Below the pieces are notes generated by a model. That model was not told the origin of the DNA. It did no database searches and saw only the letters and a program-made list of their open reading frames with translations. A program made the translations under genes and the position numbers. DNA of 9,498 nucleotides. Origin: Chloroflexota bacterium (GTDB lineage: Bacteria; Chloroflexota; Anaerolineae; 4572-78; J111). Positions 7,463-9,498 of the stretch are shown piece by piece. The stretch lies in contig RFJF01000031.1 of the NCBI GenBank assembly GCA_003695455.1, positions 1 to 9,498 on the forward strand, given 5' to 3'. How positions within the stretch are numbered: position 1 is the stretch's first letter; each line of letters begins with the position of its first letter.

Positions 7463-7476
7463 TGCACACTTGTGCA
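7463..7476 (+). promoter_or_regulatory. Perfect dyad TGCACA-CT-TGTGCA in the kinase leader
   Basis: This perfect inverted repeat has 6-base arms and a 2-base centre. It sits between the predicted kinase transcription start and its GGAG ribosome-binding site (7482-7485). A 2-base loop is too tight for a stable RNA hairpin with all pairs formed, so a dimeric protein-binding site is the more natural reading. The cognate factor is unknown. Confidence 0.35.
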
Positions 7477-7491
7477 AAGGCGGAGAAGAAA

Positions 7492-8541
7492 ATGATGGAT
7501 TTGCTGTCGCCCGGCACCATTTTGTGGTCCAGATATCGCATTCTGGATTTGGTAGGCCAGGGCGGAATGGGCGCCATTTACAAGGCCGAAGACCTGCGGC
7601 TGGAGGGGCGTCTGTGCGCAATCAAAGAAGTGGTGCCCAACGAAGACGCATCAACCGAACACCAGGAGCAATCGCAGGAAGCGTTTCGGCGTGAGGCCAG
7701 CATACTGGCACGGCTGGACCACGCCAACCTGCCCAAAGTATCTGACTTTTTTCTGTTTAACGGCCGCAATTATCTGGTAATGGATTATGTGCCGGGCCAG
7801 GACCTGCGTGAAATCATTGAAAATGCCCGTCACAAAGGCGATTTTATTCCGGAGCGGCAGGTGCTTACCTGGGCTAACCAACTACTGAACGCACTGGAAT
7901 ATTTGCATCACCAGAATCCCCCCGTTCTCCACCGGGATATCAAACCCTCAAATATTAAGTTAACCCCCAACGGAACTATAAAATTAGTTGATTTTGGCTT
8001 GGTCAAATTACTGCAACCAGATGATAATAGAACTATCACAGTTTTGCAAGGCCGGGCCACCGTGCAATACGCGCCGCTTGAGCAAATTGGCGGCGACACC
8101 GGCCACACCGATGTCCGCTCTGATATTTACTCGGTGGGGGCCACGCTTTACCATTTGCTGGCGCTTGAACCGCCCCCCGACGCCAAAAGCCGCTACATTG
8201 CAACCCGCCAGCAAAACCGGCTCAGCCTGCAAGCCATCAACCCCAACGTTTCGCCCCAGGTTGAACAGGCAGTGCTGCACGCGCTGGGTCTGCACCCGGA
8301 AGAGCGCCCGGACAATGTAGATCAGTTTCGGCAGGAGTTGCTTGATAACGCCCCGATTGTCATCAACGGTCAGGTGCAAAACGGCTGGAAATTTGCCATG
8401 TGGCGAAACCGGATTTTAATTGCGCTCATTACGGCGCTGCTTACGCTGGCAATTATTCTGACCATTGCTCCCGGCTCAACCAACCAGAACAATTTTGAAC
8501 CATCCCCCGCCAATCCTGCCAGCGAAGCCAACGCAAACTGA
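7492..8541 (+). CDS. Transmembrane Ser/Thr protein kinase (Hanks type) with a short extracytoplasmic tail
   Basis: This 349-residue protein has an N-terminal cytosolic kinase domain (about 15-285). The glycine loop is GQGGMG (22-27), the ATP-binding Lys45 lies in AIKE, and Glu68 lies in the C-helix (RREASIL). The catalytic loop HRDIKPSN spans 147-154 (Asp149, Lys151, Asn154), the metal-binding motif DFG 167-169, and the P+1 region YAPLEQ 193-198. All catalytic residues are present, so it should be active. The activation segment carries threonines (T181, T183, T190) suitable for autophosphorylation. One membrane helix (about 308-326) is followed by only about 23 polar outside residues; there are no PASTA, WD40 or other sensor domains. 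The start is ATG 7492 (or the adjacent ATG 7495) behind GGAG at 7482-7485. The divergent neighbour encodes an FHA-DNA-binding protein, a likely reader of its phosphothreonines. A 12-pair hairpin begins directly after the stop codon. Confidence 0.95.
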   Translation: MMDLLSPGTILWSRYRILDLVGQGGMGAIYKAEDLRLEGRLCAIKEVVPNEDASTEHQEQSQEAFRREASILARLDHANLPKVSDFFLFNGRNYLVMDYVPGQDLREIIENARHKGDFIPERQVLTWANQLLNALEYLHHQNPPVLHRDIKPSNIKLTPNGTIKLVDFGLVKLLQPDDNRTITVLQGRATVQYAPLEQIGGDTGHTDVRSDIYSVGATLYHLLALEPPPDAKSRYIATRQQNRLSLQAINPNVSPQVEQAVLHALGLHPEERPDNVDQFRQELLDNAPIVINGQVQNGWKFAMWRNRILIALITALLTLAIILTIAPGSTNQNNFEPSPANPASEANAN

Positions 8542-8570
8542 CGCGGGCCGGGCGTTTTGCCCGGCCCGTG
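8542..8570 (+). terminator. GC-rich 12-pair hairpin directly after the kinase stop (terminator-like, no U-tract)
   Basis: The arms are 8542-8553 and 8559-8570 with the 5-base loop GTTTT. Ten pairs are contiguous G-C/C-G, with one G-T wobble and one C-G pair at the base. The hairpin starts on the base after TGA (8539-8541). No T-run follows on either strand, so it is not a textbook intrinsic terminator. It may pause polymerase, protect the mRNA 3' end, or work with Rho. It could also affect transcripts arriving from the convergent gene at 8661. Confidence 0.5.
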
Positions 8571-8660
8571 AAACCGCACCACTCATAAGCAGAAACCAGC
8601 CCCAAAAATTATGTATCTCCGGTTAGCTGTTTTTGGCAATTGACGTGCAGCCGCTGAAAA

Positions 8661-9498
8661 TCAGCTTTGTTTCCAGAACAGCCGCCCCGGCTTCAAGTGC
8701 CAAACAATTACCCCAACCACTGCAAACAGAATACTGAACAACGGCGCCACCCAATGACCTGTTGCGTTTTGCTGAATGAGAATTTGCACATATTCAGCCG
8801 ATGGGAACGCCCGCGCCACAATAGTGTAAAAAATGTAACCTACCAGCCCTGTTGCCACCGGCACCAACGCCGAGCGTACCCGCTCTTCCAGCGGAAACCA
8901 GTCGCCGCCCAGCGTAAAAGCAATAACCGCAATCAACAGCGACCCCAGTATTGAATAAACCAGGTCCATCATTATCACAGGGTTGTCTGGTAACGGAGGC
9001 GTGGCCGCCGCCGAAATAAACGGCGTAGCGGTGGCTTGCGGCGTTGGCGAGAATGTGGGTACCGGCGTTGGCGAAGGTGTGGGCGAGGCCGTGGCCGACG
9101 GCGTAGGCGTAATTGTGGGTGTCAGGGTTGGCGTGGGGGTGGGGGTATCTACAATACCCGGCCCAATGTTAAAAGTTACTGATTCAACCGCCAAATTACT
9201 CGACGCGCGCACCTGTAACGGCGTGTCACGTTCTTTGATAATTACAATTTCCGCAATGCCGTCGGTTGTTTCAGCCTGCAGCGGTTCCAGCGATAGTCCT
9301 TCGAGCGGGTAGTAGCGGAAAAAATCAACCAGTGTGCCATCCGGCACAGGGTTGTTGTTCCGGTCTGTAATTACCCCGGTTCTGAAATGTAACCCTTCGC
9401 CCACCTGCAAATCAATCGAGCCGGATTCCGGCACAACTTCAATGGGGGTAGATTGCCCGTTGGAATCAATTTTGTGAGTGGGAATCAAACTGATAACC
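8661..9498 (-). CDS. C-terminal part of an exported protein: Ig-like segment, Thr/Pro stalk, three membrane helices (5' partial)
   Basis: The frame is open to the window edge, with no ribosome-binding site or convincing start, so 278 C-terminal residues are visible (numbered from the codon at 9495-9497). Residues 18-115 are strand-rich and read like a bacterial Ig-like domain: VVPESGSIDLQVGEGLHFR, then ITDRNNNPVPDGTLVDF, in which 'NPVPDGT' is typical of invasin/Big-type repeats. A Thr/Pro/Ser-rich stalk (about 118-159) follows. Three hydrophobic helices come next, about 174-197, 210-231 and 249-268, and the C-terminus is basic (KPGRLFWKQS). The stalk should lie outside the cell, with the helices acting as anchor. 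From memory, similar tails occur on Chloroflexota glycoside hydrolase family 3 proteins (beta-N-acetylhexosaminidase-like), but no catalytic domain is visible, so this remains a guess. It converges on the kinase gene across 119 bases. Confidence 0.8.
   Translation of the reverse strand, partial: VISLIPTHKIDSNGQSTPIEVVPESGSIDLQVGEGLHFRTGVITDRNNNPVPDGTLVDFFRYYPLEGLSLEPLQAETTDGIAEIVIIKERDTPLQVRASSNLAVESVTFNIGPGIVDTPTPTPTLTPTITPTPSATASPTPSPTPVPTFSPTPQATATPFISAAATPPLPDNPVIMMDLVYSILGSLLIAVIAFTLGGDWFPLEERVRSALVPVATGLVGYIFYTIVARAFPSAEYVQILIQQNATGHWVAPLFSILFAVVGVIVWHLKPGRLFWKQS
9021..9146 (-). repeat. Low-complexity Thr-Pro repeat tract encoding a surface stalk
   Basis: On the - strand these 42 codons are dominated by Thr-Pro alternation (TPTPTPTLTPTITPTP, then TPSPTPVPTFSPTP). 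The + strand appears as short GGCGT/GGGT-rich tandem units. Such tracts act as rigid extracellular linkers and are prone to replication slippage, so copy number may vary between strains. The reading frame stays intact through the tract. Confidence 0.8.

Noticed and set aside
8602..8636. Inverted repeat CCAAAAA ... TTTTTGG between the convergent genes as a terminator
   Set aside because: The 7-base, mostly A-T arms are separated by about 21 bases, so the hairpin would be weak, and no T-run follows it in either direction.
8653..8665. Small hairpin GCTGA-AAA-TCAGC followed by TTTGTTT as a kinase terminator
   Set aside because: The stem has only 5 pairs with a 3-base loop, and it overlaps the stop codon of the - strand gene. 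It could contribute, but is not strong enough to call.
8983..9312. A + strand open frame encoding Gly-Val repeats
   Set aside because: It is the complement of the Thr-Pro codons of the - strand surface protein. The VGVGVG pattern is a by-product of that repeat, and no ribosome-binding site precedes it.
9486..9488. TTG (on the - strand) as the start of the last gene
   Set aside because: The frame stays open to the window edge, there is no signal peptide or ribosome-binding site, and the visible part begins in the middle of a beta-rich region.

Overview
The window looks like an ordinary chromosomal stretch from a bacterium of the Chloroflexota, probably the Anaerolineae or a related class. This is an inference from gene content: a RarA ATPase with a methyltransferase tail, an FHA-winged-helix regulator beside a membrane Ser/Thr kinase, and a surface protein with a Thr-Pro-rich stalk and a multi-pass C-terminal anchor. 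There is no rRNA, tRNA, CRISPR array, insertion sequence or phage gene. Coding density is high, and no gene-free stretch exceeds about 140 bases.

Positions 1-5835 (+ strand) hold a likely co-directional cluster. It starts with the 3' part of a rarA-like AAA+ gene fused to a class I SAM-dependent methyltransferase domain. Two tandem paralogous SLC13/DASS-type permeases follow, each carrying two cytosolic TrkA-C (RCK_C) domains. The first permease follows the rarA fusion by 23 bases and starts at TTG behind a perfect AGGAGG. The two permeases are about 63% identical in a hand alignment. The upstream copy has lost consensus residues at both motifs of its C-terminal cation/substrate site.

Positions 5851-7354 (- strand) hold a class I glutamine amidotransferase-like hydrolase of the PuuD/peptidase C26 family. 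Upstream of it on the same strand is a small regulator made of an FHA domain plus an OmpR/PhoB-type winged helix. The hydrolase converges on the second permease with 15 bases between them.

Positions 7355-8541 hold a compact divergent promoter region and then a transmembrane Ser/Thr protein kinase on the + strand. The kinase and the divergent FHA-DNA-binding protein form a plausible phosphothreonine-to-transcription switch. It resembles the mycobacterial PknH/EmbR pair, but the regulator's domain order is reversed. The shared region contains a TTGACA-type promoter, a -10-like cluster on the other strand, a direct repeat and a perfect 6-2-6 dyad. A strong GC hairpin follows the kinase stop codon.

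Positions 8661-9498 (- strand) hold the C-terminal part of an exported protein: an all-beta Ig-like segment, a Thr/Pro stalk and three membrane helices. Its 5' end lies outside the window.
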